Source: UBA7803 sp036381275 (GTDB lineage Bacteria; Pseudomonadota; Gammaproteobacteria; Pseudomonadales; Azotimanducaceae). From it: a stretch of DNA of 64,000 bases. Below, piece by piece: positions 46,171 through 61,030 of this stretch; position 1 is the stretch's first letter, and every line of letters begins with the position of its first letter. The position numbers and the translations under genes were made by a program. Below the pieces are notes generated by a model, which was not told the DNA's origin, searched no databases, and worked only from the letters and a program-made list of their open reading frames with translations. The stretch covers positions 9,505 to 73,504 of the forward strand of contig DASVDC010000037.1 of NCBI GenBank assembly GCA_036381275.1, written 5' to 3'.

Positions 46171-46699
46171 CCTTCAATTGCCCCACCAGCGGACCCAGCT
46201 CGTCGCGCCAGATCCGCGGATTGATGTCGCCGACCCGCTTGTAGACGATCGTGCCGTCCGCATCGAGCAGGAAGCTCTCCGGCGCGCCGTAGACGCCGAG
46301 CTCGACGCCGAGGGAACCGTCCGGATCCTGTATCACCATCCGGTACGGATTGCCGTACGCGGCGAGCCACTGCTTGGCCTTCTGCGGGTCGTCCTTGTAG
46401 TTCACGCCGACGATGGTGAGGCCGGTCGCGGCGCCGATCCGCAGCAACTCGTCGTGCTCCGCCTTGCAGGTGGGGCACCAGGTGGCCCAGACGTTCACCA
46501 GCACCGGCTCGCCGAGCAGGTCCCGGCGGGTCACGGTGCGCTCCGGGTCGTAGAGCAGCGGCGCCTCGAACTCGGGGAACGGCTTGCCGAGCAGCGCGCT
46601 CGGCAGCCGGTGCGGATCCTCGAGGCTGAATCCGATGTAACCGATCCCGACCACCAGCGCGAACACCGCGAGCGGCACGAAAAGGCTCGCCCGGCTCAT
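46163..46699 (-). CDS. ccmG: Thiol:disulfide interchange protein CcmG/DsbE
   Basis: A 178-aa membrane-anchored thioredoxin-fold protein. The N-terminal anchor (ASLFVPLAVFALVVGIGYI) precedes the active site WATWCPTCKAEH. An acidic segment and GAPESFLLDADG (cis-Pro region is GVYGAPESF) are typical of DsbE. It keeps apocytochrome c cysteines reduced before heme attachment. Its ATG overlaps the ccmF stop by 4 bases. Confidence 0.95.
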   Translation of the reverse strand: MSRASLFVPLAVFALVVGIGYIGFSLEDPHRLPSALLGKPFPEFEAPLLYDPERTVTRRDLLGEPVLVNVWATWCPTCKAEHDELLRIGAATGLTIVGVNYKDDPQKAKQWLAAYGNPYRMVIQDPDGSLGVELGVYGAPESFLLDADGTIVYKRVGDINPRIWRDELGPLVGQLKDG

Positions 46700-48672
46700 C
46701 CGCCGCCTCCCGGCACCGGGGCCATCGCCGCCGGATCGGGTACGTCGAGCCGCCGGCGCAGGCGCCGGTAGCGCGCATCCAGCATCGCGAGCACGCCGCC
46801 GCCGGCCATCAGCAGGCCGCCCAGCCAGATCCAGCGCACCAGCGGCTTGTACTGGACCCGCACGGCCCAGTCGCCGTCCGGCAGCGGTTCACCGAGCGAT
46901 ACGTAGACGTCGCGGGTGAAGCCGGGATCGATCGCGGCCTCGGTCATCACGCTGTCGGCGCGCGCGAGGTACCGGCGTTTCTCCGGGTGCAGCCGGTACC
47001 GGGCGCTGCCCTCGGTCACGACGAACTCGCCGCGGCTCGCGACGTAGTTCGGGCCCCGCACCTCGCTGACGCCCTCGAAGCGCAGCTCGAGCGGCCCGAC
47101 CGCGAGCGTCTGGCCGGGCGAGACCCGCACGTCCCGCCCGACCGACAGCACGCTGGTCATCGCCACACCGATCAGCGTCACGGCGAAACCGAGGTGGGCC
47201 GCGGTCATGCCCCAGTACGCGAGCGGCACGCGGCGCACGCCGAGGCGGAGCCGCCCGAGCAGGTCGACCACGTGGCTGCCGGCTACCCAGAGGCCGAGCA
47301 CCAGCGCGAGCATCGCCTGCCACGCGACCGCGCCGCTCAGCACCAGCGGCAGCGCGAGGCCGACCGCCAGACTCGCGGCCGCGATCCAGCGCAGCTCGCG
47401 CCAGAGCCGCGCCGGCCGGGTACGCTTCCACTGCAGAAACGGCGTCAGGCCCACCGCCGCCGCCACCATCAGCATCAACGGCACGAACAGCCGGTTGAAG
47501 TACGGCGGCCCGATGGAGACCTTGTCGCCGCCGGTCGCCGCTTCGTACGCGAGCGGATACAGCGTGCCGAGCAGCACCAGGCCCATCGCCGCGACCAGCA
47601 GCACGTTGTTCACCAGCAGGAACGTCTCGCGGCTCCACAGCCCGTAGCTGACCCGCGACTGGATGACCCCGGCGCGCAGCGCGTAAAGCACGAGCGAAGC
47701 GCCCACCACCAGGAGCAGGAACACCAGGATGAACAGGCCCCGGGTCGGATCGACCGCGAACGCGTGCACCGAGGTCAGCACACCGGAGCGGACGATGAAC
47801 GCGCCGAGCAGCGACAGCGAGAACGTGGTGATCGCGAGCAGCAGCGTCCAGCTCTTGAACGTGCCGCGCTTCTCGGTCACCGCCAGCGAGTGTACGAGGG
47901 CGGTGCCCACCAGCCACGGCATGAACGAGGCGTTCTCGACCGGATCCCAGAACCACCAGCCGCCCCAGCCGAGCTCGTAGTAGGCCCACCAGCTCCCGAG
48001 CACGATACCGAGGGTCAGGAACGCCCAGGCCACGTTGCTCCACGGTCGCGACCAGCGCGCCCAGGTGGCGTCGAGCCGCCCGGTCAAGAGCGCCGCGACC
48101 GCGAACGCGAACGCCACCGAGAAGCCCACGTAGCCCATGTACAGCATCGGCGGGTGCACGATCAGCCCGAAGTCCTGCAGGAGCGGGTTCAGGTCCACGC
48201 CGTCGCGCGGCGTCAGCGGCACCAGGCGCTCGAACGGATTGCTGGTCCAGATCAGGAACGCGAGGAAGCCGACGTTGAGCAGCCCCATCACGCCGAGCAC
48301 CCGGCCGAGGAATTCCTGCGGCAGGTGCACGCCGCGCACCGCCACCGCCAGCGTCCAGCCGGCCATGATCAGCACCCAGAGCAGGAACGAGCCTTCGTGG
48401 GCGCCCCAGACCCCGCTGACCTTGTAGTACCAGGGCAGCAGGCTGTTGGAGTTGTGGGCGACGTACGCCACCGAGAAATCGTCGGTCAGGAACGCGCGCA
48501 CCAGCGCGAGGAACGCGAGCGCGACGAACACGAACTGCCCCGCCACCAGCGACGGCAACAGGCCCGCCACTGCGGTGCGCCCGCCGGGCCGGCCGACCAG
48601 CCCGAGCCAGCCGATCGCGGCGGCGAGCGCGAGCGCCAGCGCCAGCGCCAATTGGCCGAGCTCGGCGATCAA
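46696..48672 (-). CDS. ccmF: Cytochrome c heme lyase subunit CcmF
   Basis: A 658-aa polytopic membrane protein, the heme lyase core. The Trp-rich motif WGGWWFWDPVENASFMPW marks the heme-handling CcmF/CcmC family, with conserved His in VHPPMLYMGYVG and HSLAV. About 14-15 membrane helices are visible, with a large periplasmic loop near the C terminus. The start is a TTG at 48672 that overlaps the ccmE stop by 4 bases; no other in-frame start keeps the first helix (LGQLALALALALAAAIGW). Confidence 0.95.
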   Translation of the reverse strand: MIAELGQLALALALALAAAIGWLGLVGRPGGRTAVAGLLPSLVAGQFVFVALAFLALVRAFLTDDFSVAYVAHNSNSLLPWYYKVSGVWGAHEGSFLLWVLIMAGWTLAVAVRGVHLPQEFLGRVLGVMGLLNVGFLAFLIWTSNPFERLVPLTPRDGVDLNPLLQDFGLIVHPPMLYMGYVGFSVAFAFAVAALLTGRLDATWARWSRPWSNVAWAFLTLGIVLGSWWAYYELGWGGWWFWDPVENASFMPWLVGTALVHSLAVTEKRGTFKSWTLLLAITTFSLSLLGAFIVRSGVLTSVHAFAVDPTRGLFILVFLLLVVGASLVLYALRAGVIQSRVSYGLWSRETFLLVNNVLLVAAMGLVLLGTLYPLAYEAATGGDKVSIGPPYFNRLFVPLMLMVAAAVGLTPFLQWKRTRPARLWRELRWIAAASLAVGLALPLVLSGAVAWQAMLALVLGLWVAGSHVVDLLGRLRLGVRRVPLAYWGMTAAHLGFAVTLIGVAMTSVLSVGRDVRVSPGQTLAVGPLELRFEGVSEVRGPNYVASRGEFVVTEGSARYRLHPEKRRYLARADSVMTEAAIDPGFTRDVYVSLGEPLPDGDWAVRVQYKPLVRWIWLGGLLMAGGGVLAMLDARYRRLRRRLDVPDPAAMAPVPGGGG

Positions 48673-49109
48673 CGCGCCGCCTCCGCGCGGGGCTTGTGGA
48701 TGTCCGCGAGCTCCGGCGGCATGTAGGTCTCGTCGTGCTTCGCGAGCACCTGGTCGGCGTGGAACACGCCGTCCTCGCCGAGCTCACCGTGCACCAGCAC
48801 GCCCTGCCCCTCCCGGAACAGATCCGGCAGGATGCCGCTGTAGACCACCTCGAAGTCCGAGCCCTCGTAGTCGGTCAGCACGAAGCGCACGTCGAGGCCG
48901 TTGTCGCCCCGCACCACGCTGCCGTCCATGACCATCCCGCCGGCGCGGATGCGCGCGCCGACCGGAGCGTCGCCGCCGACGATCTCGTCCGGCGGGTAGT
49001 ACAGGTTCAGGTTCTGGTTCAGGGCCGCCAGGGTCAGCCCGACCGTGGCGCCGGCGCCGATCAGCAGGAACAGCACGAGCAGCAGTCGATTGCGGCGTTT
49101 CGGGTTCAT
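48669..49109 (-). CDS. ccmE: Periplasmic heme chaperone CcmE
   Basis: A 146-aa heme chaperone. The N-terminal anchor (RRNRLLLVLFLLIGAGATVGLTL) leads into an OB-fold domain with IRAGGMVMDGSV and FEVVYSGILPDLFREGQGV. The heme-binding His lies in VLAKHDETYMPPE, the exact family motif. It receives heme from CcmABCD and hands it to CcmF. ATG at 49109 overlaps the ccmD stop. Confidence 0.96.
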   Translation of the reverse strand: MNPKRRNRLLLVLFLLIGAGATVGLTLAALNQNLNLYYPPDEIVGGDAPVGARIRAGGMVMDGSVVRGDNGLDVRFVLTDYEGSDFEVVYSGILPDLFREGQGVLVHGELGEDGVFHADQVLAKHDETYMPPELADIHKPRAEAAR

Positions 49110-49363
49110 GAGCGGGTGGATTCTCCTATCGCGTCCCGGGAGCCGTCTCCGGATCGCGAACCGCCGGAGCTCGCGACCGGGCCGTCGCTCCCGCGTGTCT
49201 GCCGCCGTTCGCGGGCGCGGGCGTTCTCGAAGAAACGCCGTTCGGCAACGCGCACCGAGACGACGTTGTAGGCGACGATTATCGCGGCTGCGCCGTAGCT
49301 GAGCCATACGTAGAGCCCGTGACCGCCCATCGCCAGGAACTCCTGCAGGCTGTCGAAGCTCAC
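49106..49363 (-). CDS. ccmD: Heme exporter protein CcmD
   Basis: An 85-aa small membrane protein. The GTG at 49363 overlaps the ccmC stop (GTGA). The family pattern is clear: FLAMGGHGLYVWLSYGAAAIIVAYNVV, then a charged segment (RVAERRFFENARARERRQ). CcmD releases holo-CcmE from the CcmABC complex. The Ser/Gly/Asp-rich tail is longer than usual and runs into ccmE. Confidence 0.92.
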   Translation of the reverse strand: MSFDSLQEFLAMGGHGLYVWLSYGAAAIIVAYNVVSVRVAERRFFENARARERRQTRGSDGPVASSGGSRSGDGSRDAIGESTRS

Positions 49364-50109
49364 GCCGGTGCTCCCGCCACGAGATCGCGCACCCACTGGG
49401 TGTTGCGCTCGCGCTCGAGGATTTCGACGCGCAGGCGCCGGACCAGGTTCGCGCCGAAGAAGCAGTAGACGCCGAGCACGTTCAGGAGCAGCGGCAGCCA
49501 CATCTCGGGCGGCATGCTCGGCGCCTCGGTGAGCTTGAAGGTCGCCCCCTGGTGCAGGGTCAGCCACCAGTCCACCGAGTACTTGATGATCGGGATGTTG
49601 ATCGTGCCCACCACCGCCAGCACCGCGCACGCGCGGCTCGCGGTCTCCGGCCGCGGAATCGCCTGGCGCAGCGCGTACAGACCGATGTACAGGAACAGCA
49701 GCACCAGCACCGACGTGGTGCGGGCGTCCCACACCCACCAGGCGCCCCAGGTGGGCTTGCCCCAGGCGGCGCCGGTGAACAGCGCCAGTGCGGTCATCGT
49801 CAGCCCGAACGGCACGGTGGCGGCGATCACCATGTCCGCCATCTTCATCCGCCAGACCAGCAGCACCACCCCGGCGGCGCCCATCAGTATGTACGCGGAC
49901 TGCGCGACGATCGCGGTGGGCACGTGCACGTACATGATCCGTACGCTGTCGCCCTGCTGGTAGTCGGGCGGCGCGAACGCGAGCCCCCAGACCGTGCCGG
50001 TGACGAGCAGCGCGAGCGCGAGCAGACCCAGCGTCGTTGCCAGCGGGCCGCTGATCCGGAAGAACCAGCGGGGCGACCCCAGCCGATGCCACAGTTCCCT
50101 GATACTCAC
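49360..50109 (-). CDS. ccmC: Heme exporter/loader protein CcmC
   Basis: A 249-aa membrane protein with six helices and the Trp-rich motif TWGAWWVWDARTTS, flanked by conserved His in YVHVPTAI and in the segment LHQGATF. It attaches heme to CcmE. It begins with GTG at 50109, overlapping the ccmB stop by 4 bases, and the N terminus ELWHRLGSPRWFFR is typical. Confidence 0.95.
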   Translation of the reverse strand: MSIRELWHRLGSPRWFFRISGPLATTLGLLALALLVTGTVWGLAFAPPDYQQGDSVRIMYVHVPTAIVAQSAYILMGAAGVVLLVWRMKMADMVIAATVPFGLTMTALALFTGAAWGKPTWGAWWVWDARTTSVLVLLFLYIGLYALRQAIPRPETASRACAVLAVVGTINIPIIKYSVDWWLTLHQGATFKLTEAPSMPPEMWLPLLLNVLGVYCFFGANLVRRLRVEILERERNTQWVRDLVAGAPA

Positions 50110-50789
50110 GACTGCTCCAGGCTGATCCTGAGCGCCGCCTGCACGGCAAACGGCGCGATGGTAACCGACAACACGCTGATCGCCGCGAGCAGATAGATCT
50201 GCGCGCGTACCTCGAGTCCGGACATCGCCAACGTGATGGCCCCGGCGCCGAAGATCAAGGTCGGCACGTACAGCGGCAGGATCAGCAGCGCGAGCAGCAC
50301 CCCGCCGCCGCGCAGTCCCACCGTCAGCGCCGCGCCGACCGCACCGAGGGCCGTCAGCGCCGGGCTGCCGGCGATCAGTGTCAGCAACGTGGCCCCGAGC
50401 GCCTCGCCCGGCAGATACAGCAGCAGCGCCGCGAGCGGCGCCAGCACGGTCATCGCGAGCCCGGTCAGACACCACTGCGCCGTCACCTTGGCCAGCACGG
50501 GCACGAACAGCGGCCGGCCGAGCAGCACGAGCTGTTCCAGCGTGCCGTCGTCGTAGTCGCGCCGGAACAGCGTCTCGAGCGCGAGCAGATTCGCGAGCAG
50601 CACCAGCACCCAGATGATCCCCGGCGCGAAGCGGCCGAGCACTTCCGGGTCGACGCCCACCCCCAGCGCGAACAGCGTGATCGCCAGGAACAGGAACACC
50701 AGCGGGTTCAGCGCTTCCTGCAGCGAGCGCAGCGCCGTGGTCAGCTCGCGCCGGAACTGCGCCGCGAACAACCGCCCGGGCCCGCTCAC
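50106..50789 (-). CDS. ccmB: Heme exporter permease CcmB
   Basis: A 227-aa permease with six membrane segments. The hallmark is FAPGIIWVLVLLANLLALETLFRRDYDDGTLEQL. With CcmA it forms the ABC transporter that drives release of holo-CcmE. The start is GTG at 50789, overlapping the ccmA stop (GTGA). Confidence 0.94.
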   Translation of the reverse strand: MSGPGRLFAAQFRRELTTALRSLQEALNPLVFLFLAITLFALGVGVDPEVLGRFAPGIIWVLVLLANLLALETLFRRDYDDGTLEQLVLLGRPLFVPVLAKVTAQWCLTGLAMTVLAPLAALLLYLPGEALGATLLTLIAGSPALTALGAVGAALTVGLRGGGVLLALLILPLYVPTLIFGAGAITLAMSGLEVRAQIYLLAAISVLSVTIAPFAVQAALRISLEQS

Positions 50790-51400
50790 CCGCCGTCCTC
50801 CGTGGACGCATGCTGCACCTCCAGCGACAACGTGCCGGCGCCCGGCAGACCGAGCGCCTGGTGCGTCGCGCAGAGCACCGCGCCGCCGCGGCCGCGCTGT
50901 TCCTCGATCAGACCGCGCACGAGCACCTGGCCGCTCCTGTCCAGCGCGGTGAGCGGCTCGTCGAGCAGCCACAGCGGCGCCGCGCAGACCAGGAGGCGCG
51001 CGAGGCCCACCCGGCGGAGCTGCCCCGCGGACATCTGCTGGCACGGCACCCGCTCGTAGCCGGCCATGCCGACCCGGGCCAGCGCCTCGGCGATCGGGGG
51101 GCGAGCCCCGTCCGCGGCGCCGAGCGCCGCGTACCAGCGCAGGTTCTCTTCCGCGGTGAGCAGGAGACCCAGGCCCGGCCGGTGCCCGAGGTAGAGACGA
51201 TCCGCCGCCCGAATGGTTCCCGTATAGTCGGTGTAGAGGCCGGCGATGGCCTTCAGCAGCGTCGATTTGCCGCTGCCGTTCGGCCCCTTGAGCTCGAGCG
51301 CCTCGCCGGCGCCGAGCGTGAACGTCAGGTCGTGGAACAGCCGCCGGCCGTCCCGCTCGCAGCCGAACGCTTCGACGGACAGCAGCGGCTCGTCGCTCAT
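50786..51400 (-). CDS. ccmA: Heme exporter ATP-binding protein CcmA
   Basis: A 204-aa ABC ATPase. Walker A is GPNGSGKSTLLKAI, the signature is MSAGQLRRVGLARLL (SAGQ instead of the usual SGGQ, as is common in CcmA), and Walker B is LWLLDEPLTALD. It powers the CcmABCD complex. The ATG is 10 bases after the ppnN stop, so ccm genes probably share a transcript with ppnN. Confidence 0.95.
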   Translation of the reverse strand: MSDEPLLSVEAFGCERDGRRLFHDLTFTLGAGEALELKGPNGSGKSTLLKAIAGLYTDYTGTIRAADRLYLGHRPGLGLLLTAEENLRWYAALGAADGARPPIAEALARVGMAGYERVPCQQMSAGQLRRVGLARLLVCAAPLWLLDEPLTALDRSGQVLVRGLIEEQRGRGGAVLCATHQALGLPGAGTLSLEVQHASTEDGG

Positions 51401-51410
51401 CGGCGCCGGA

Positions 51411-52793
51411 TCAGATCCGCACCACGCGGTAGCACGGGCGGTACTGGGCGCCTTCCAGCTTCATCCGGCCCTGCACCACGAACTGGCGCAGCAGGTGGTC
51501 GAGCGCGTCGGTCAACCCGGCGTCGCTGTGCAGCGTGAACGGACCGTGTTCCCGGATCATCCGGATCCCGTGCTCCTTCACGTTGCCGGTGACGATCGCG
51601 GAGAACGCGCGCCGCAGCGACACCGCGAGCTGATGCGCCGGCAGATCCCGCGACAGGCACAGCTCGCCCACCGACTCGTGGCTGACGTGAAACGGCTGCT
51701 GGTGCTCGAACGGCACCTTCAGCAGCCAGTTGAAGTAGTACGCGTCCCCGTCGCGGCGGCGCTGGCGCCGCACCCGCCGGATCCGCTCGCCCATGCGCGC
51801 GCCGACCCGCTCCGAGTCGCCGATGATGATCTCGTACAGGTCGGCGACCCCCTCGCCCAGGGTCAGCTTCAGGAACGCGTCGAGCTCGCGGAAATAGTCG
51901 ACGCTCTCCTCGGGCCCGGTGAAGATCACCGGCACCTCGAGGCGCCGGTTCTCCGGATCGAGCAGCACGCCGAGCAGATAGAGGATCTCTTCCGCGGTGC
52001 CGACCCCGCCCGGGAACACCACGATGCCGTGGCCGACCCGCAGGAACGCCTCGAGGCGCTTCTCGATGTCGGGCATCACCACCAGATGGCTCACCATCGG
52101 GTTCGGCGGCTCGGCGGCGATGATGCCCGGTTCCGACAGGCCGATGTAACGGGCGTCGGTTCTGCGCTGCTTCGCGTGCCCGACCGCGGCGCCCTTCATC
52201 GGCCCTTTCATCGCGCCCGGCCCGCAGCCGGTGCAGATGTCCATGCCGCGCAGGCCGAGCTGATAGCCCACCTCCTTGGTGTAGTCGTACTCGCGGCGGC
52301 TGATCGAATGGCCGCCCCAGCAGACCACCAGGTTCGGCGCGAGGTTCGGATTCAGGATCTGCGCGTGCTTGAGCATCTCGAACACCACGTCGGTGATGCC
52401 CTTGGACGTGGTGAGGTCGAACAGCTCGCTGGCCGCCTCGGTGCCCATGTACACCACGTCGCGCAGCACCGCGAACAGGTGCTGCCGGATGCCCTCGATG
52501 ATCCGTCCGTCGACGAACGCGCTGGCCGGCGCGTTGCGGACGATCAGCTTGAGTCCGCGGGTGCGCGCGGCGATCTCGATGGAGAAGTCGCTGTACGCGG
52601 CGAAGATCGCGGCGGCGTCGTCGGTCTGGTTGCCGGTGTTCAGCACGGCCAGCGCGCAGCGCCGGAACAGCTCGAGCATCGGCGACTCGGGCGCCTTGCT
52701 GGTGAGCGCGGCCACTTCGCGCTGCGACAGGAGCTCGAGAGTACCGCGCGGCCCCAGATGGCAGTCGGAGGTGTGCTTCAGAACGGTGTCCAT
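51411..52793 (-). CDS. ppnN: Pyrimidine/purine nucleotide 5'-monophosphate nucleosidase
   Basis: A 460-aa member of the LOG/YgdH family, cleaving the N-glycosidic bond of nucleoside monophosphates to ribose-5-phosphate and base. The Rossmann-like core has VVCWGGHSIS, GCGPGAMKGPMKGA and the LOG motif VVFPGGVGTAEEI. The N-terminal and C-terminal extensions typical of PpnN, where (p)ppGpp binds in E. coli, are present, and the length fits. The ATG at 52793 is preferred over upstream codons lacking homology. It lies in a same-strand run: 19 bases after the DUF11-like gene and 10 before ccmA. Confidence 0.93.
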   Translation of the reverse strand: MDTVLKHTSDCHLGPRGTLELLSQREVAALTSKAPESPMLELFRRCALAVLNTGNQTDDAAAIFAAYSDFSIEIAARTRGLKLIVRNAPASAFVDGRIIEGIRQHLFAVLRDVVYMGTEAASELFDLTTSKGITDVVFEMLKHAQILNPNLAPNLVVCWGGHSISRREYDYTKEVGYQLGLRGMDICTGCGPGAMKGPMKGAAVGHAKQRRTDARYIGLSEPGIIAAEPPNPMVSHLVVMPDIEKRLEAFLRVGHGIVVFPGGVGTAEEILYLLGVLLDPENRRLEVPVIFTGPEESVDYFRELDAFLKLTLGEGVADLYEIIIGDSERVGARMGERIRRVRRQRRRDGDAYYFNWLLKVPFEHQQPFHVSHESVGELCLSRDLPAHQLAVSLRRAFSAIVTGNVKEHGIRMIREHGPFTLHSDAGLTDALDHLLRQFVVQGRMKLEGAQYRPCYRVVRI

Positions 52794-52812
52794 TCGATGC
52801 GCGTTCCGACCG

Positions 52813-53358
52813 CTACTGCATGCGCACGTGGAAGAACACCGAGCCCGATGCGCCGGGCGGCAGCTCCTGGCGGTAGGTCCAGCGCAGGCTCCGCACCGGG
52901 GAGGCCGCATCCGCGTTCGGTAGCGGCCGCGGCGCGGAGTCGCCCGCCGGATCCCCGGCCGCCGGCATCGCGGAAGCCGGGACACCGGGCGCGGGGACCC
53001 CGGCGGAGGGCTCCACCGGGCTCCAGCTCTGCCCGTCCACCGAATACTCGATCATCGTGCCCTCGCCGCCGGCGCTGCCCGGCACGTACACCGTGCCCTC
53101 CGGGAGCGGGTTCGTGATCACGATGCGTTCGCCTTCCACCGGCGTGTTGCTCTCGTTGCGGAAGGTGATCGTGTAGCGCAGCTCCTCGCCCGGCATGACC
53201 TCCTCGACCGGGACCAGCTCCCGCTCGACCCGGCCGCCGGCATCCAGCGTCGAGACCACCTTGGCCACGTCGGTCTGCAGCGTCACCTGAGCCAGCGCCG
53301 CCGGCATGCCGAGCCACGCCGCGAGCGACAACCAACCCCAGGCCTTCATCGAACCCAT
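52813..53358 (-). CDS. Exported DUF11-like (conserved repeat domain) protein
   Basis: A 181-aa secreted protein. A signal peptide (KAWGWLSLAAWLGMPAALA) precedes a single Ig-like DUF11-type domain: EEVMPGEELRYTITFRNESNTPVEGERIVITNPLPEGTVYVPG. A Pro/Ala-rich insert (about residues 118-148) interrupts it before the last strands (RSLRWTYRQELPPGASGSVFFHVRM). The function is unknown; such domains are common in surface proteins. It starts at ATG 53358 behind AGGA. It sits unexpectedly between yheU and ppnN in one tight run. Confidence 0.8.
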   Translation of the reverse strand: MGSMKAWGWLSLAAWLGMPAALAQVTLQTDVAKVVSTLDAGGRVERELVPVEEVMPGEELRYTITFRNESNTPVEGERIVITNPLPEGTVYVPGSAGGEGTMIEYSVDGQSWSPVEPSAGVPAPGVPASAMPAAGDPAGDSAPRPLPNADAASPVRSLRWTYRQELPPGASGSVFFHVRMQ

Positions 53359-53370
53359 CGATCGTTCCTC

Positions 53371-53607
53371 CTAATCGCCCTTCGGCCGAATGTCCGTGGT
53401 GCCGGTCCGGGGATCGAACCAGATCTCGGCATCGCCCCGGACGAGGCTCCGCATCACCGCGGCGCGCTTCTGTTCCAAGGTATAGTCCCGATGCCCGTAA
53501 TCGGTACCTTCTCTCAGCACGAAGGCCTCCACCACTCCGCGCAGCGCTTCTGCCGACAACGATCCCACAGGCACCTTGATCACAGGGGCGCAGTTTACGT
53601 GATGCAC
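53371..53607 (-). CDS. yheU: YheU/UPF0270 family protein
   Basis: A small protein of up to 78 aa matching UPF0270: LSAEALRGVVEAFVLREGTDYGHRDYTLEQKRAAVMRSLVRGDAEIWFD. The FVLREGTDYG motif is diagnostic. The true start is uncertain: GTG at 53607 or GTG at 53583; the latter gives an N terminus (MIKVPVGSLS) closer to the E. coli protein. The function is unknown. It heads a minus-strand run with the DUF11-like gene, ppnN and ccm genes. Confidence 0.88.
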   Translation of the reverse strand: MHHVNCAPVIKVPVGSLSAEALRGVVEAFVLREGTDYGHRDYTLEQKRAAVMRSLVRGDAEIWFDPRTGTTDIRPKGD

Positions 53608-53702
53608 TGCTCAACCTGGGCACTGTGGGTTGAAATTACCCCCCACTGGTGCATTACTTCCCATTGCTCGAGGGGACTGAAGTTCCAACAGGACAGGGAA
53701 CC

Positions 53703-54410
53703 ATGGCCGAACAGGACCACATACTCGTCGTCGAAGACGAGCCGATCACCCGTGAACAACTCGTCTCTTACTTCCAGGAAGAAGGATTCAAGGTCAGCTC
53801 CACCGGTTCCGGCGACGAGGTGCTGCCCATCGTCCAGGAACGCGACGTCGTGCTCGTGCTGCTGGACATCAAGCTGCCGGGCAAGGACGGCCTGACTCTC
53901 ACCCGCGAGATCCGCCAGGAGTCGGACCTCGGCATCATCCTGGTCACCAGCAAACAGGAACAGATCGACAAGATTCTCGGCCTCGAGAGCGGCGCGGACG
54001 ACTACGTCACCAAGCCGTTCGATCCGCGGGAGCTGCTCTCCCGGGCGCGCAACCTGATCCGCCGGGTCCACATCCAGCAGCGCCAGCGGCGCAAGAACCA
54101 CATCCGCCACTTCGAGGGCTGGCAGCTCGACCTGAACAAGCGCGAGCTGACCTCGCCGTCCGGCGAGAAGGCCACCCTGTCGGCCGGGGAATACCAGCTC
54201 CTGCTCGCGTTCATGGAACGGGCCGGCGAGGTGATGAACCGCGACCAGCTCATGAACCGCATCCGCAACCGGGAGTGGTTCCCGGACGACCGCTACATCG
54301 ACGTGCTGGTGGGTCAGCTGCGCAAGAAGCTCGGTGAGCGCGCCTCCACGGCGAAGATCATCACCACGATCCACGGCACCGGCTACCTGTTCACCCCCGA
54401 GGTCACCTGA
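53703..54410 (+). CDS. TorR/ArcA-like response regulator
   Basis: A 235-aa OmpR-family regulator. The receiver has VVEDEPITREQLVSYFQEEGF, phospho-acceptor Asp55 in VLLDIKLPGKDG, and GADDYVTKPFDPREL. The winged helix ends IITTIHGTGYLF. The sequence is closest to TorR/ArcA, which respond to TMAO or redox state through phosphorelays with hybrid kinases. A hybrid kinase with its own receiver and Hpt domain starts 180 bases downstream on the same strand, making it the obvious partner. A possible -35 TTGAAA lies at 53630-53635. Confidence 0.93.
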   Translation: MAEQDHILVVEDEPITREQLVSYFQEEGFKVSSTGSGDEVLPIVQERDVVLVLLDIKLPGKDGLTLTREIRQESDLGIILVTSKQEQIDKILGLESGADDYVTKPFDPRELLSRARNLIRRVHIQQRQRRKNHIRHFEGWQLDLNKRELTSPSGEKATLSAGEYQLLLAFMERAGEVMNRDQLMNRIRNREWFPDDRYIDVLVGQLRKKLGERASTAKIITTIHGTGYLFTPEVT

Positions 54411-54589
54411 GCCGGCCGCTTGCTCTCTGCACCGCCGGAGCGCTGCCCGAGCGGCGGCGCCGACCGCTGGTGCGACGCGGCCACGAACGCACAAAATGCG
54501 CACAACGCGGCGGTCGTCGGCGGCTATGCTGACGGCACGGCCGGCCATCGGCGCGCGCGACGACTCGACGGATTGCACGGACTGATCCA

Positions 54590-61007
<6,418 letters not shown>

Positions 61008-61030
<23 letters not shown>

